Below, in pieces: positions 1-8,887 of a DNA stretch of 64,000 nt. Source of the stretch: Glycomyces lechevalierae (GTDB taxonomy: Bacteria > Actinomycetota > Actinomycetes > Mycobacteriales > Micromonosporaceae); contig NZ_JAPZVQ010000003.1 in assembly GCF_027622945.1 (NCBI RefSeq), positions 263,422-327,421 of the forward strand, written 5' to 3'. Numbering within the stretch: position 1 is the first letter of the stretch; every line of letters begins with the position of its first letter. A program made the translations under genes and the position numbers. Below the pieces are notes generated by a model. It was not told the origin of the DNA and did not search any database. It was given only the letters and a program-made list of their open reading frames with translations.

Positions 1-48
1 CCACCCAGACGTAGTCCCCCCAGGTGGCTTCCGAAAGGCCGTCCTCAC
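1..48 (-). pseudogene. 5' end of a YoeB/Txe-type toxin gene, cut by the window edge
   Basis: Directly downstream of the antitoxin stop on the minus strand, a GTG abuts the TGA. The first codons read VRTAF. After a one-base shift the next codons read SEATWGDYVW, which resembles the N-terminus of YoeB/Txe RNase toxins (pattern F-x-E-x-A-W-x-D-Y). No single frame joins the two halves, so either a base is missing around position 28-30 or translation begins at a rare codon in the second frame. Only about 16 codons lie inside the window, so function cannot be judged. The order antitoxin then toxin, with no gap, is the normal one for yefM-yoeB. Confidence 0.4.
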
Positions 49-338
<290 letters not shown>

Positions 339-400
339 GCCGTCTCCTCTCGCCATGGTCGCACCCTAGAGTGCATATGACTTGGGTGCCAGGGGCGGCG

Positions 401-1489
401 TCAACGCATCTGGTCGAACAGTGCCGCGAATCCCGTCTCCGCCGCGCCGATGAGCGCGCCCTCGTCGCCGAGCACCGGCGTGCGCAGGCGGAGCTTCGAG
501 CGCAGATGCGGGAGCGTCGTCTCCGCCAGCGCCGAGCGGACCGGCGCCGCCGTCGACAGGTACAGCTCTCGGAGCCAGCCGCCGAACAGGATCTCGTCCG
601 GGCCCGTCGCCGTCACGACCGCGCCCAGGGCCCAACCGAGATCCTCGCCGAACCGCCGCAGCCGATCGCGTGCCGCCGCGTCGCCCATGCCCGCCGCGAG
701 GGTCGTGGTCTCGAAGTCCTCGCCGAAGCCGAAGGCCTCCATCTCCGCCTCCAGACACCCCCGCAGCCCGCACGCGCATTCCCGCCCGCCGGGCTCGACC
801 ACGATGTGCCCCAACTGGATCGACCCGCCGCGCTGCGCGCGGCCCTCGATCACGAGGCCGGCCGTCAAGCCCCGGCCGCCGTGCAGGTAGAGGAGCTTCC
901 GCGAGTCGCGGGCGTCGCCGCGCGTCCACTCGCCGACGGCCGCGGCGGTCGCCGTGTCGACCACCTGCCACTCCCGCCCGGTCGCCGCCTCCAGATCCGC
1001 GGCCGCGTCCCGGTCGATCCAGCCGAGCTCGGTCGAGTGCGCGACCGTGCCCTCGTCGACGAGACCCGGCACGGCCGCCACCGCCTCGGCCGACGCGGCG
1101 GCCGTCCCGCCGGTGATCACCGAGACGGCCGTCATCGGGTCCGCGCCCTCGTCGAGCGCCGTCTCCGACCGCTCCAGCACCTCACCGCCGAGTCCGACCA
1201 GCGCGAACCGCAGCCGGTCCGCGCGGATCTCGACCGCCGCCACGGTGATCGACTGCGGCACGCACGCCACGAGCGTCGAGGGCCGGCCGGCCGAGCCGGT
1301 CGACTGCCCCGTCGTCTCCTCGATGTGCCCGGACTCGGCGAGCTCGGTCGCGAGCGCGCCGATCGTGGAGCGGTTGAGCCCCAATGCCTCCGTGAGCGCG
1401 GCGCGGGTCTGGGGGCCGTGCCGGTGGAGCTGCTGGAGCAGCGCCGCGCGGTTGCGCCGCCGCAGCTCCACGGCCGGGGGCAGGGCCAC
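401..1489 (-). CDS. ROK-family transcriptional repressor of the adjacent sugar transporter
   Basis: Protein of 362 residues. Residues ~10-65 form a winged helix-turn-helix (NRAALLQQLHRHGPQTRAAL, then STIGALATELAESG). The rest is a sugar-kinase-like ROK domain with the Cys cluster ECACGLRGCLEAE, which in ROK proteins binds zinc, and GHIVVEPGG before it. Starts at GTG four bases after the permease stop, so it is the last gene of the transporter operon. NagC/XylR-type ROK proteins repress sugar-uptake genes and respond to the sugar or its phosphate. The likely operator is the GTTG-CAGA-CAAC element in front of the binding-protein gene. The exact inducer cannot be read from the sequence. Confidence 0.88.
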   Translation of the reverse strand: MALPPAVELRRRNRAALLQQLHRHGPQTRAALTEALGLNRSTIGALATELAESGHIEETTGQSTGSAGRPSTLVACVPQSITVAAVEIRADRLRFALVGLGGEVLERSETALDEGADPMTAVSVITGGTAAASAEAVAAVPGLVDEGTVAHSTELGWIDRDAAADLEAATGREWQVVDTATAAAVGEWTRGDARDSRKLLYLHGGRGLTAGLVIEGRAQRGGSIQLGHIVVEPGGRECACGLRGCLEAEMEAFGFGEDFETTTLAAGMGDAAARDRLRRFGEDLGWALGAVVTATGPDEILFGGWLRELYLSTAAPVRSALAETTLPHLRSKLRLRTPVLGDEGALIGAAETGFAALFDQMR

Positions 1490-1492
1490 CGG

Positions 1493-2770
1493 TCAGTGCC
1501 TGCCGAAGAGCTTGCCCCGGCCCCGGGACATGGCGTCCACGCCCGCCGCGAGCAGCAGCACCGCGCCGGTCACGCCGAACCGCACGCCGGCGCTCAAGCC
1601 CATGAGGCCCATGCCGTTGTTGATGATCGCCACCACCGCTCCTCCCAGCAGGGCCGCCCGCACCGTGCCCTTGCCACCGAAGAGGCTAGCACCGCCGATG
1701 ACGGCCGCCCCGACAGAAAGCAGGAGCACATTGGACCCTCCCGTGTTGGGGTCGACCGAGGCCGCGCGCGAGGCGGCGACGATGCCGCCGATCGCGGCCA
1801 TGCCCGAGCAGATGACGAACGCTGCGATGCGCACCCGGTCGACGTTCACGCCCGCGCGCACCGCCGCCTCCCGGTTCCCGCCCACCGCGTAGAGGTGCCG
1901 CCCGAACCTGGTGCGGTGCAACACGAACGTCCACACCGCGAACAGCACCCCGAGGAGCACGATCACGACCGGCACGCCCGTCAGCGAGATGATCTGCGGG
2001 TTCGCCGAGCGCTCCAGGTTGAGCAGGAACACCGTCGCCGTCAGCAGCGCCCCGAGCGAGGCGACCCGCGCCACGACGACCGCGAGCGGCTCGTGCACGA
2101 GCGACCGCGCCACCCGCCGCCGCCACCGGTTCAACTGCAGCGCGGCGTAAGCCGCGATCGTCAGCACCAGCAGCGTCCAGCCCTGCCAGCGCTCCAGGTT
2201 CCCGCCCGCGACGGCCTTCACCGTCTCGTTGTGGATCGTGATGTTGCTGCCCTCTTCGAGGATCATCAGCACGATCCCCTGGAACGCCAGGAACGCCGCG
2301 AGCGTCACCACGAACGACGGGATGCCGAGCTTCACCACCAGCGTCCCCAGCAGCAGCCCGATCACGACGCCCGTCGCGATCGCCGCGGCGATCGCGAGCG
2401 GCCACGGCATCCCCCAGTCGGTGAGGATCACCGCCATGATCGCCGCGCACACGCCCGAAGCGAACCCCGCCGAGAGGTCGATCTCGCCGATGACCAGCAC
2501 GAACACGAGCCCCATCGCGATGCACGCGACGGCCGCGCCCTGCCCGAAGAGGTTCGCGAGGTTCCCCACGGAGAGGAACACGGGCTGCGAGATCCCGAAG
2601 AACACGCACAGCGCGATGATCCCCGCGACGGCCGGCAGCGCCCCGACCTCGCCCGAGCGCACCTCCGCCCAGTACCCGCGCACATGATCGGCGACGGCGC
2701 GCACCGCGCCAGGCTCGGTCCCGGCCCCGGGCCGGGTCTCGGCGTCGTTCGCCTGCGCTGTCGTGCTCAC
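1493..2770 (-). CDS. Sugar ABC transporter permease (XylH/RbsC type)
   Basis: About 425 residues. After a hydrophilic start (VSTTAQANDAETRPG) there are roughly ten or more membrane segments, with the family-typical stretches IGEIDLSAGF and VVTLAAFLAFQGIV, and near the end a glycine-rich segment VIGGASLFGGKGTV. These are hallmarks of BPD_transp_2 permeases for xylose, ribose or galactose-type sugars. The GTG start overlaps the ATPase stop as GTGA, indicating translational coupling. It forms the membrane channel of the importer with the upstream ATPase and binding protein. Confidence 0.9.
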   Translation of the reverse strand: MSTTAQANDAETRPGAGTEPGAVRAVADHVRGYWAEVRSGEVGALPAVAGIIALCVFFGISQPVFLSVGNLANLFGQGAAVACIAMGLVFVLVIGEIDLSAGFASGVCAAIMAVILTDWGMPWPLAIAAAIATGVVIGLLLGTLVVKLGIPSFVVTLAAFLAFQGIVLMILEEGSNITIHNETVKAVAGGNLERWQGWTLLVLTIAAYAALQLNRWRRRVARSLVHEPLAVVVARVASLGALLTATVFLLNLERSANPQIISLTGVPVVIVLLGVLFAVWTFVLHRTRFGRHLYAVGGNREAAVRAGVNVDRVRIAAFVICSGMAAIGGIVAASRAASVDPNTGGSNVLLLSVGAAVIGGASLFGGKGTVRAALLGGAVVAIINNGMGLMGLSAGVRFGVTGAVLLLAAGVDAMSRGRGKLFGRH

Positions 2771-3534
2771 GTCCGGGCTCCATTCGTGTCCGCGCCGAGC
2801 CCGAGGGTCCCGGACCGGCCGCTGGTGATGAGTTCGACCACCTGCGACTGGGTGGCGTCGGCGGCGTCGAGCACGGCCGCCATGCGCCCCAAGTAGAGAG
2901 CGGCGATCCGGTCGGCGACGGCGAAGACGTCGTTGAGGTTGTGGGAGATGTAGAGGACGGCCAGGCCCTGGTCGGCGAGGCGCCGAATGAGTTCGAGGAC
3001 CTGCCGGGTCTGGGCGACGCCGAGCGCGGCGGTCGGCTCGTCGAGGATGACGAGCCGCGAGTTCCACAGCACGGCCTTGGCGATGGCGACGGTCTGGCGC
3101 TGGCCGCCCGACAGGCTCGCCACGGGCTGGCGCAGGTTCCGGATGGTGCGCACGGCGAGCGAGGAGAGCGTCTCGGCGGCCAACTGCTCCATGGCGTCGT
3201 CGTCGAGCATCATGCCGCGCATCTTCTCGCGGCCGAGGAACAGGTTCTCGACGACGTCGAGGTTGTCGCACAGGGCGAGGTCCTGGTAGACGACCTCGAT
3301 GCCGAGGGCGGCCGCGTCGCGCGGGCCAGTGATGTGGCGCGCCTCGCCGTCCACGGTGATCGCGCCGCCGTCGATGCCGTGGATCCCGGCGACGCATTTG
3401 ACCAGTGTGGACTTTCCGGCGCCGTTGTCGCCGACCAGGGCGCAGACCTCTCCGGCGTCGATCGCGAGATCGACGTCGGAGAGGACCTCGACCGGTCCGA
3501 AGCGCTTCGAGAGTCCGGTGAGTTCGAGCAGCAC
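2767..3534 (-). CDS. Sugar ABC transporter ATP-binding protein
   Basis: About 255 residues, a single ATPase domain rather than the double ATPase of XylG/RbsA. Walker A GDNGAGKST, signature LSGGQRQ, Walker B LVILDEPTAAL and switch histidine YISHN are all present, so it should be active. GTG start chosen because AGGAG lies about seven bases upstream and the protein then begins VLLELTGLSKRFGP at the first beta strand. It energises sugar import through the downstream permease; a homodimer is expected since only one ATPase gene is present. Confidence 0.92.
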   Translation of the reverse strand: MLLELTGLSKRFGPVEVLSDVDLAIDAGEVCALVGDNGAGKSTLVKCVAGIHGIDGGAITVDGEARHITGPRDAAALGIEVVYQDLALCDNLDVVENLFLGREKMRGMMLDDDAMEQLAAETLSSLAVRTIRNLRQPVASLSGGQRQTVAIAKAVLWNSRLVILDEPTAALGVAQTRQVLELIRRLADQGLAVLYISHNLNDVFAVADRIAALYLGRMAAVLDAADATQSQVVELITSGRSGTLGLGADTNGART

Positions 3535-3542
3535 GTGAGCTC

Positions 3543-4637
3543 CTATCCGATGCCGTGCTCGGTGCAGAGCGCCGCGTACTCGCCGGCGCACAGCTCGGCC
3601 GGGTCGGCGTAGCCGTCGTCGACGACGTCCTGGATGTTCTCGATGGTGATGGCGACCGGTTCGAGGAGCACGGAGGGCACTTCGGCACCGCTCACCGGGT
3701 CGGTGACGCTGGCCTCGGTCTCGGGCTTCTCGCCGTTGGCGAGCGCGACGGCGAGGTCGGCGGCCGCGTTGGCCTCCTGCTCGACGGCCTTGTACACGGT
3801 CATGCACTGGTCGCCGGTGAGGATGTTCTGCAGGCCCTGGATCGTGGCGTCCTGCCCGGTGACCGGAACCGTGCCGTTGAGGTTGTTGCGCTCGAGCACG
3901 GTGATCACGGCGTGGGCGAGGCCGTCGTTGGCGGCGAGCACGCCGTCGACCTGGGTCCCGGTGTCGGTGAGCATCTGCTCGAAGAGCGTGCCGGCCTGGG
4001 CGTTGTCCCAGTCGGGCACCGATTCGTCGGGGCCCTTCTCGAAGGTCCCGGCGTCGTAGAGCGGCTGGAGGACCGAGTCGTAGCCGTTCTTGAACAGGGT
4101 CGCGTTGTTGTCCGTGGGGGAGCCGTTGAGTTCGGCGACGAGCGGCTTCTCAACGCCCTCAAGGCAGTTGACGAGGCCCTCGCCCTGGAGGACGCCGACC
4201 TGCTCGTTGTCGAAGCTCACGTAGTAGTCGGCGCCGCCGTCCTCGGTGAGCCGGTCGTAGTCGATGGTGGCCACACCCTGCGACTTCGCCTTCTCGATCA
4301 CGGTCTTGCCCGTGCCCGAGTCGAGGTTCACAGTCACCAGCACGTCCGCGCCCTTGGTGAGCATCTGGTCGGCGATGGTCTGGAAGTCCTCGCGGCTGCC
4401 TTGCGCGTTCTGGATGTCGTAGTCGACACCGGCCGCTTCGAAGGCGGCTTCGAGGTACTTGCGGTCGGCGGTCTCCCACCGGTCCGAGGAGGCGGAGTCG
4501 GGGAGGATGACGCCGATGAGCGGCTTGTCGTCGGAGCCGCCGCCGTCGGAACCGCAGGCGGTGAGGGTGAGGGCGAGGACCGCGCCGGTGGCGGCGGCGA
4601 TCACGAGCCTTGGTCGGGAGCTGCTGAGAAGGTGCAT
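3543..4637 (-). CDS. Sugar-binding lipoprotein of the ABC transporter (XylF-like)
   Basis: 364 residues. A lipoprotein signal ends in LTAC with the acylated Cys at residue 28, followed by a Gly/Ser/Asp linker. The mature part (PLIGVILPDSASSDRWETAD and later NGSPTDNNATLFKNGYDSV) matches periplasmic-binding-protein fold I, nearest to D-xylose-binding XylF. A strong GGAGG site precedes the ATG. It would capture an extracellular monosaccharide and hand it to the permease. First gene of the four-gene operon; eight bases separate it from the ATPase gene. Xylose specificity is an inference from family resemblance. Confidence 0.9.
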   Translation of the reverse strand: MHLLSSSRPRLVIAAATGAVLALTLTACGSDGGGSDDKPLIGVILPDSASSDRWETADRKYLEAAFEAAGVDYDIQNAQGSREDFQTIADQMLTKGADVLVTVNLDSGTGKTVIEKAKSQGVATIDYDRLTEDGGADYYVSFDNEQVGVLQGEGLVNCLEGVEKPLVAELNGSPTDNNATLFKNGYDSVLQPLYDAGTFEKGPDESVPDWDNAQAGTLFEQMLTDTGTQVDGVLAANDGLAHAVITVLERNNLNGTVPVTGQDATIQGLQNILTGDQCMTVYKAVEQEANAAADLAVALANGEKPETEASVTDPVSGAEVPSVLLEPVAITIENIQDVVDDGYADPAELCAGEYAALCTEHGIG

Positions 4638-4660
4638 GAGAGGTACCTCCGAGGTTTGTT

Positions 4661-4672
4661 GTTGTCTGCAAC
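4661..4672. promoter_or_regulatory. Short inverted repeat, candidate ROK operator
   Basis: GTTG-TCTG-CAAC is an inverted repeat with four-base arms. It overlaps the proposed -10 box and start of transcription of the binding-protein gene, where a repressor would block transcription. The arms are short, so this is only a candidate. Confidence 0.35.
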
Positions 4673-4699
4673 ATATGATGAGTGACGCAGCTCGCACAA
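4670..4699 (-). promoter_or_regulatory. Probable vegetative promoter of the sugar ABC operon
   Basis: On the minus strand TTGTGC (4699-4694) and TATGTT (4675-4670) are separated by 18 bases, a reasonable -35/-10 pair about 35 bases upstream of the start codon. Confidence 0.45.
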
Positions 4700-4801
4700 G
4701 TGTCAGGGCGATGGAGAACGTGTTCCATTCGTAACGATTCGGTGACGACTGGCGGACGGCGCGCGGGTCCGGGCCGGGCCGTTCACCACGCGGCCACCGA
4801 C

Positions 4802-4807
4802 TACCAT
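4802..4807 (+). promoter_or_regulatory. -10 box of a probable leaderless glmU promoter
   Basis: TACCAT fits TANNNT and sits eight bases before the glmU ATG, placing the transcript start at or next to the start codon. No convincing -35 box is visible. Confidence 0.4.
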
Positions 4808-4815
4808 GGCCCATC

Positions 4816-6255
4816 ATGAGCAGTGAGCGTTCGGCGATCATCCTGGCCGCTGGCCTGGGCACCCGCATGAAGTCCACCAAACCGAAGGTCCTGCACGAAG
4901 TGCTCGGCCGCTCCCTGGTGGGCCACGTCCTCCGCAGTGTGAGGGCCATCCGGCCCGAGCGCCAGATCGTGGTCGTCGGCGCCGCCGCCGACCAGGTGCG
5001 CGCCCACCTCGCCGAGGTCGCCCCCGAGGCCGAGTCCGTCTTCCAGGACCAGCAGCTCGGCACCGGCCACGCCGTGAGCATCGCCATGGCCGCCTACCCG
5101 GAGCTCAAGGGCACCATCCTGGTCGCCTTCGGGGACGCCCCGCTCCTGCGCTCCAGCTCCATCGCCGAGCTCGTCGAGGTGCACGAGAAGAAGGGCAACG
5201 GCGTCACGGTCCTCACCGCCGTCGTCGACGACCCCCACGGCCTCGGCCGCATCGTGCGCGACAACGAGGGCAACGTCCTCCGCAACGTCGAGCACCGCGA
5301 CGCCGACCCCGAAGAGCTCGCCATCCGCGAGATCAACTCCGGCACCTTCGCGTGCGACGCCGAGGTGCTGCGCACCCAGCTCGCGCGCCTCTCCACCGCC
5401 AACGACCAGGGCGAGTACTACCTCACGGACATCATCGAGCTCGCCCGCGAGGCCGGCCACACCGTCGGCGCCGTCGTCGTCGACGACCCGACCGAGACCC
5501 TCGGCTGCAACGACCGCGCGCAGCTCGCCGACCTCCGCCGCATCCTCCAGGGCCGCATCAACACCGAGCTCATGAAGTCCGGCGTCACCATGGACGACCC
5601 GGCCACCACCTGGATCGACGCCACCGCCAAGGTCGCCCCCGACGTGACCCTGCGCCCCGGCGTGCAGCTCAAGGGCGCCACCGCCGTCGACTCCGGCGCC
5701 GAGATCGGCCCGGACACGACGCTCACGGACACGATCGTCGGCGCGGACGCCGTCGTCGTCCGCTCGCACGCCGACCAGTCGCACATCGGCGAAGGCGCCC
5801 ACGTCGGCCCGTTCGCCCACCTGCGCCCCGCCTCGAAGCTCGCCGAGAAGGCCAAGATCGGCGCGTTCGTCGAGACCAAGAACGCCGAGATCGGCGCCGG
5901 AGCCAAGGCCAACCACCTCGCCTACCTCGGCGACGCCACCGTCGGCGCGGACGCCAACATCGGCTGCGGCGTCATCACCGCCAACTACGACGGCGTCAAG
6001 AAGTACCGCACCGAGATCGGCGAAGGCGCCTTCATCGGTTGCGACTCAACGCTGGTCGCCCCCGTCTCGATCGGCGACGGCGCGTACGTCGGCGCCGGCT
6101 CCACCATCGTCAAGGACGTCGAACCCGGCGACCTCGGCGTCGCCCGCGCCCGCCAGACCGCGCTCACCGACTGGGTCGCCAAGAAGCGCCCCGGCACCGT
6201 CTCCGATAAGGCAGCGCGGCGTGCGAAGGGTGAGGCGGGAGTGTCGGAAGCGTGA
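4816..6255 (+). CDS. glmU: Bifunctional UDP-GlcNAc pyrophosphorylase / GlcN-1-P acetyltransferase GlmU
   Basis: 479 residues. The N-terminal half carries the uridylyltransferase signature LAAGLGTRMKSTKPKVLHEV. The C-terminal half is a left-handed beta helix of hexapeptide repeats with the acetyltransferase motif ANYDGVKKYRTEIGEGAFIG. It acetylates glucosamine-1-phosphate with acetyl-CoA and then makes UDP-GlcNAc for peptidoglycan and surface glycans, in the cytosol. Followed by prs, rplY and pth in the usual actinobacterial order. A TACCAT hexamer ends eight bases before the ATG and no ribosome site is visible, suggesting a leaderless transcript. Confidence 0.97.
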   Translation: MSSERSAIILAAGLGTRMKSTKPKVLHEVLGRSLVGHVLRSVRAIRPERQIVVVGAAADQVRAHLAEVAPEAESVFQDQQLGTGHAVSIAMAAYPELKGTILVAFGDAPLLRSSSIAELVEVHEKKGNGVTVLTAVVDDPHGLGRIVRDNEGNVLRNVEHRDADPEELAIREINSGTFACDAEVLRTQLARLSTANDQGEYYLTDIIELAREAGHTVGAVVVDDPTETLGCNDRAQLADLRRILQGRINTELMKSGVTMDDPATTWIDATAKVAPDVTLRPGVQLKGATAVDSGAEIGPDTTLTDTIVGADAVVVRSHADQSHIGEGAHVGPFAHLRPASKLAEKAKIGAFVETKNAEIGAGAKANHLAYLGDATVGADANIGCGVITANYDGVKKYRTEIGEGAFIGCDSTLVAPVSIGDGAYVGAGSTIVKDVEPGDLGVARARQTALTDWVAKKRPGTVSDKAARRAKGEAGVSEA

Positions 6256-6357
6256 CGGGACACTAAACCCCCCGGTCCCCTCGCGCTTCGGGGCCGGGTC
6301 GGGGACACTGGAACCGTCGAGGTTCAGGTGAGACGACCTACTGGGGGAGCCCACGTC

Positions 6358-7341
6358 ATGGCGAGCATGTCCGCTGTCAACTCCAAGATGCTCATGCTGT
6401 TCTCCGGGCGCGCCTACCCGGAGCTGGCTGAGGAGATCGGGAAGCACCTCGGGGTCGCGCCGACCCCGATGAGCGCCTACTCCTTCGCCAACGGCGAGCT
6501 CTTCGTGCGCTACCAGGAGTCCGTCCGCGGCTGCGACGCCTTCGTCGTGCAGTCCATGCCCGCGCCGATCAACGAGTGGGTCATGGAGACCCTCATCATG
6601 ATCGACGCGCTCAAGCGCGGCTCGGCCAAGCGCATCACCGTCGTGCTGCCGTTCTACCCGTACGCGCGCCAGGACAAGAAGCACCGCGGCCGCGAGCCCA
6701 TCTCCGCGCGGCTCATGGCCGACCTGCTCAAGACCGCCGGCGCCGACCGCATCCTCACCGTGGACCTTCACACCGCCCAGATCCAGGGCTTCTTCGACGG
6801 CCCCGTCGACCACCTCTTCGCCATGGGCACGCTCGCGCGCTACGTCGAGGAGAAGTACGCCGACCGCCAGATGGCCGTCGTCTCGCCCGACACCGGCCGC
6901 GTGCGCCTCGCCGAGCGCTGGTCCGACCGCCTCGGCGGCTGCCCGATCGCGTTCGTGCACAAGACCCGCGACCCGCTCAAACCGAACCAGGTCGTCGCCC
7001 ACAAGGTCGTCGGCGACGTCGAAGGGCGCACCTGCCTTCTCATCGACGACATGATCGACACCGCCGGCACCATCTGCTCCGCGGCCGAGATGCTCGCCGA
7101 GTCCGGCGTCGAGGACATCGTGATCGCCTCCACCCACGCGATCATGTCCGGCCCCGCCGTCGAGCGCCTCGCCAAGGCGCCCGTCAGCGAAGTCATCGTC
7201 ACCAACACCCTCCCGCTCCCCAAGGAAGCCCAGGACCTGGAGAAGATCACCACCCTGTCCATCGCGCCGCTCGTCGCGAAGGCCATCTGGGAGGTCTTCA
7301 ACGACGGCTCCGTCACCACCCTCTTCGGCGGTCTCTCGTAA
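6358..7341 (+). CDS. prs: Ribose-phosphate pyrophosphokinase (PRPP synthetase)
   Basis: 327 residues from the ATG preceded by GGGGGAG. Makes PRPP from ribose-5-phosphate and ATP for nucleotide, histidine and tryptophan synthesis. Signatures: VDLHTAQIQGFFDGPVDHL (metal/ATP region), RQDKKHRGREPISARL (flexible loop) and LIDDMIDTAGT (PRPP-binding loop). A start 30 bases further upstream is possible but has no ribosome site. Lies about 100 bases after glmU; a G/C-rich imperfect hairpin (about 6267-6308) sits between them and may attenuate read-through. Confidence 0.96.
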   Translation: MASMSAVNSKMLMLFSGRAYPELAEEIGKHLGVAPTPMSAYSFANGELFVRYQESVRGCDAFVVQSMPAPINEWVMETLIMIDALKRGSAKRITVVLPFYPYARQDKKHRGREPISARLMADLLKTAGADRILTVDLHTAQIQGFFDGPVDHLFAMGTLARYVEEKYADRQMAVVSPDTGRVRLAERWSDRLGGCPIAFVHKTRDPLKPNQVVAHKVVGDVEGRTCLLIDDMIDTAGTICSAAEMLAESGVEDIVIASTHAIMSGPAVERLAKAPVSEVIVTNTLPLPKEAQDLEKITTLSIAPLVAKAIWEVFNDGSVTTLFGGLS

Positions 7342-7460
7342 GTCACACATCGACGCCCGTGTCAAGCCTGATCTGATGCGCGTAGTACTCTGGTGGGGTT
7401 GCCGACGGCGAGGGTGTCCTCCAGAGGGCGCCGTAATCGACGCAAAGGCGTAGGTCTTTT

Positions 7461-7484
7461 TCAGGGCTGCGAGCCCTTCTGAAT
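7461..7484 (+). other. Stem-loop in the rplY leader
   Basis: AGGGCT-GCG-AGCCCT forms a perfect six-pair stem, extended by outer TTC/GAA pairs after a bulge. A second small hairpin, CGACG-TGAG-CGTCG, follows at 7489-7502. Together they occupy the 200-base gap between prs and rplY and may form a structured leader; no known riboswitch is recognised. Confidence 0.4.
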
Positions 7485-7543
7485 GCCGACGTGAGCGTCG
7501 AGCGCCGCATGAAATGTTGCTTAAAAAACAGGGGAGTATTTCC

Positions 7544-8167
7544 GTGTCCGAAGTTCGTATCAGCGCCGAGCCTCGCACTGACTTCGGGAAGGGCGGTGCC
7601 CGCCGTACGCGCCGGGCTGGAAAGGTTCCCGCGGTGGTCTACGGCCACGGCGAGAAGCCGCTCCACATTTCCCTTCCCTCGCTCGAGCTCGCCGCCGCCA
7701 TCCGCAAGGGCGGCGCCAACCAGCTCATCGCGATCGAGGTCACCGACGGCACCCGCGAGCTGGTGATCCCCAAGGACATCCAGCGCGACCCGCTGCGTGA
7801 CGAGATCGTCCACGCCGACCTGCTGATCGTCCGCCGCGGCGAGAAGATCACCACCGACATCCAGCTTTCCTTCACCGGCGAGGTGGAGAAGGGCGGCCTG
7901 GTCGTGCACGAGCTCACCGCCGTGTCGGTCGAGGCCGAGGCCACCCACATCCCCGAGTCCATCGAGGTCGACCTCGAGGGCCTGGCCATCGGCTCGCAGC
8001 GTCTCGTCTCCGAGATCGCCGTGCCCGACGGCATCGTCATCCTCACCGACGGCGACCAGACCGTCGCCACCGTGAGCGAGCCGCGCGGCGAGGCCACCGA
8101 GGACGAGGCCGAAGCCGCCGAAGGCGAAGAAGCCGCCCCGGCCGAAGCCGCCGCCGCCGCCGAGTAA
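7544..8167 (+). CDS. rplY: 50S ribosomal protein L25 (general stress protein Ctc type)
   Basis: 207 residues. The GTG start is chosen because GGGGAG lies seven bases upstream and the protein then begins VSEVRISAEPRTDFGKGGAR, the normal L25 start. An N-terminal 5S-rRNA-binding domain (residues ~1-90) is followed by the second beta domain of the long TL5/Ctc form and an acidic Ala/Glu tail. Sits between prs and pth as in most actinobacteria. Confidence 0.95.
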   Translation: MSEVRISAEPRTDFGKGGARRTRRAGKVPAVVYGHGEKPLHISLPSLELAAAIRKGGANQLIAIEVTDGTRELVIPKDIQRDPLRDEIVHADLLIVRRGEKITTDIQLSFTGEVEKGGLVVHELTAVSVEAEATHIPESIEVDLEGLAIGSQRLVSEIAVPDGIVILTDGDQTVATVSEPRGEATEDEAEAAEGEEAAPAEAAAAAE

Positions 8168-8176
8168 GACCAGAAC

Positions 8177-8785
8177 ATGACCGACACCCCGACGCTCGTG
8201 GTCGGCCTGGGCAACCCCGGGCCGAAGTACGCCGCGAACCGCCACAATGTCGGTTTCATGGTCGTCGACGCGCTCGCCCGGCGCGTCGGCGGCCGTTTCG
8301 CCGTGGCCCGCAAGGCCCGCGCCGAAGTCTGCGAGGCCCGCTTGGGGGTAGGCGGGCCTCGCGTCATTCTCGTCAAACCCTTGACGTTCATGAACCTCTC
8401 CGGCGAGGCCGTCGGCCCGCTCGCCCAGTACTTCGGGGTCGCCCCGGAATCGGTGATCGCGGTCCACGACGAACTCGACGTCCCCTTCGGCGAACTCCGC
8501 CTCAAGCGCGGCGGCGGCGAGGGCGGCCACAACGGCCTCCGCTCGCTCACGAAGGTGCTGGGCACCAAGGACTACGCCCGCGTCCGCTTCGGCATCGGCC
8601 GCCCGCCGGGCCGCCAGGACGCCGCCGACTACGTCCTCAAGGACTTCGCCAAAGCCGAACGGCCCGAGGTCGATCTCAACATCGAACTCGCCGCCGACGC
8701 GGTCGAGGCGATCATCGAAAAGGGCTTCGTCCTGGCCCAGAACGCGTTCAACGCTGCGAAGCGAGTTGAACCGGAAGCGCAGTAA
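8177..8785 (+). CDS. pth: Peptidyl-tRNA hydrolase
   Basis: 202 residues. Frees tRNA from peptidyl-tRNA that drops off the ribosome. Family signature [18 protein letters not shown] includes the catalytic His and the Asn pair. [31 protein letters not shown] and GHNGLRS follow in order. Nine bases after rplY, so cotranscribed. Confidence 0.97.
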   Translation: MTDTPTLVVGLGNPGPKYAANRHNVGFMVVDALARRVGGRFAVARKARAEVCEARLGVGGPRVILVKPLTFMNLSGEAVGPLAQYFGVAPESVIAVHDELDVPFGELRLKRGGGEGGHNGLRSLTKVLGTKDYARVRFGIGRPPGRQDAADYVLKDFAKAERPEVDLNIELAADAVEAIIEKGFVLAQNAFNAAKRVEPEAQ

Positions 8786-8887
8786 TGCACCGCCGGCTCA
8801 GCGCCGTCCCTCCAAAGCGGACGAAATTCATCTACTCCGAAGGGTGACATTCCCGTCACTCATTGTCGAGTCGTTCGTTATCCGGTC

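Noticed and set aside
371..2896. Plus-strand open frame of 841 codons
   Set aside because: Antisense to the ROK and permease genes; its Arg/His/Pro-rich translation has no recognisable domain.
1493..3688. Single 731-codon minus-strand gene covering permease and ATPase regions
   Set aside because: The upstream part is an out-of-frame, Arg-rich reading of the ATPase gene. The permease proper starts at GTG 2770, overlapping the ATPase stop.
6267..6308. Hairpin between glmU and prs as a true terminator
   Set aside because: The stem is imperfect, lacks a T-run, and the gene order suggests read-through; noted only as possible attenuation.
7461..7502. Known riboswitch in the rplY leader
   Set aside because: Two simple hairpins are visible but no conserved riboswitch core could be matched.
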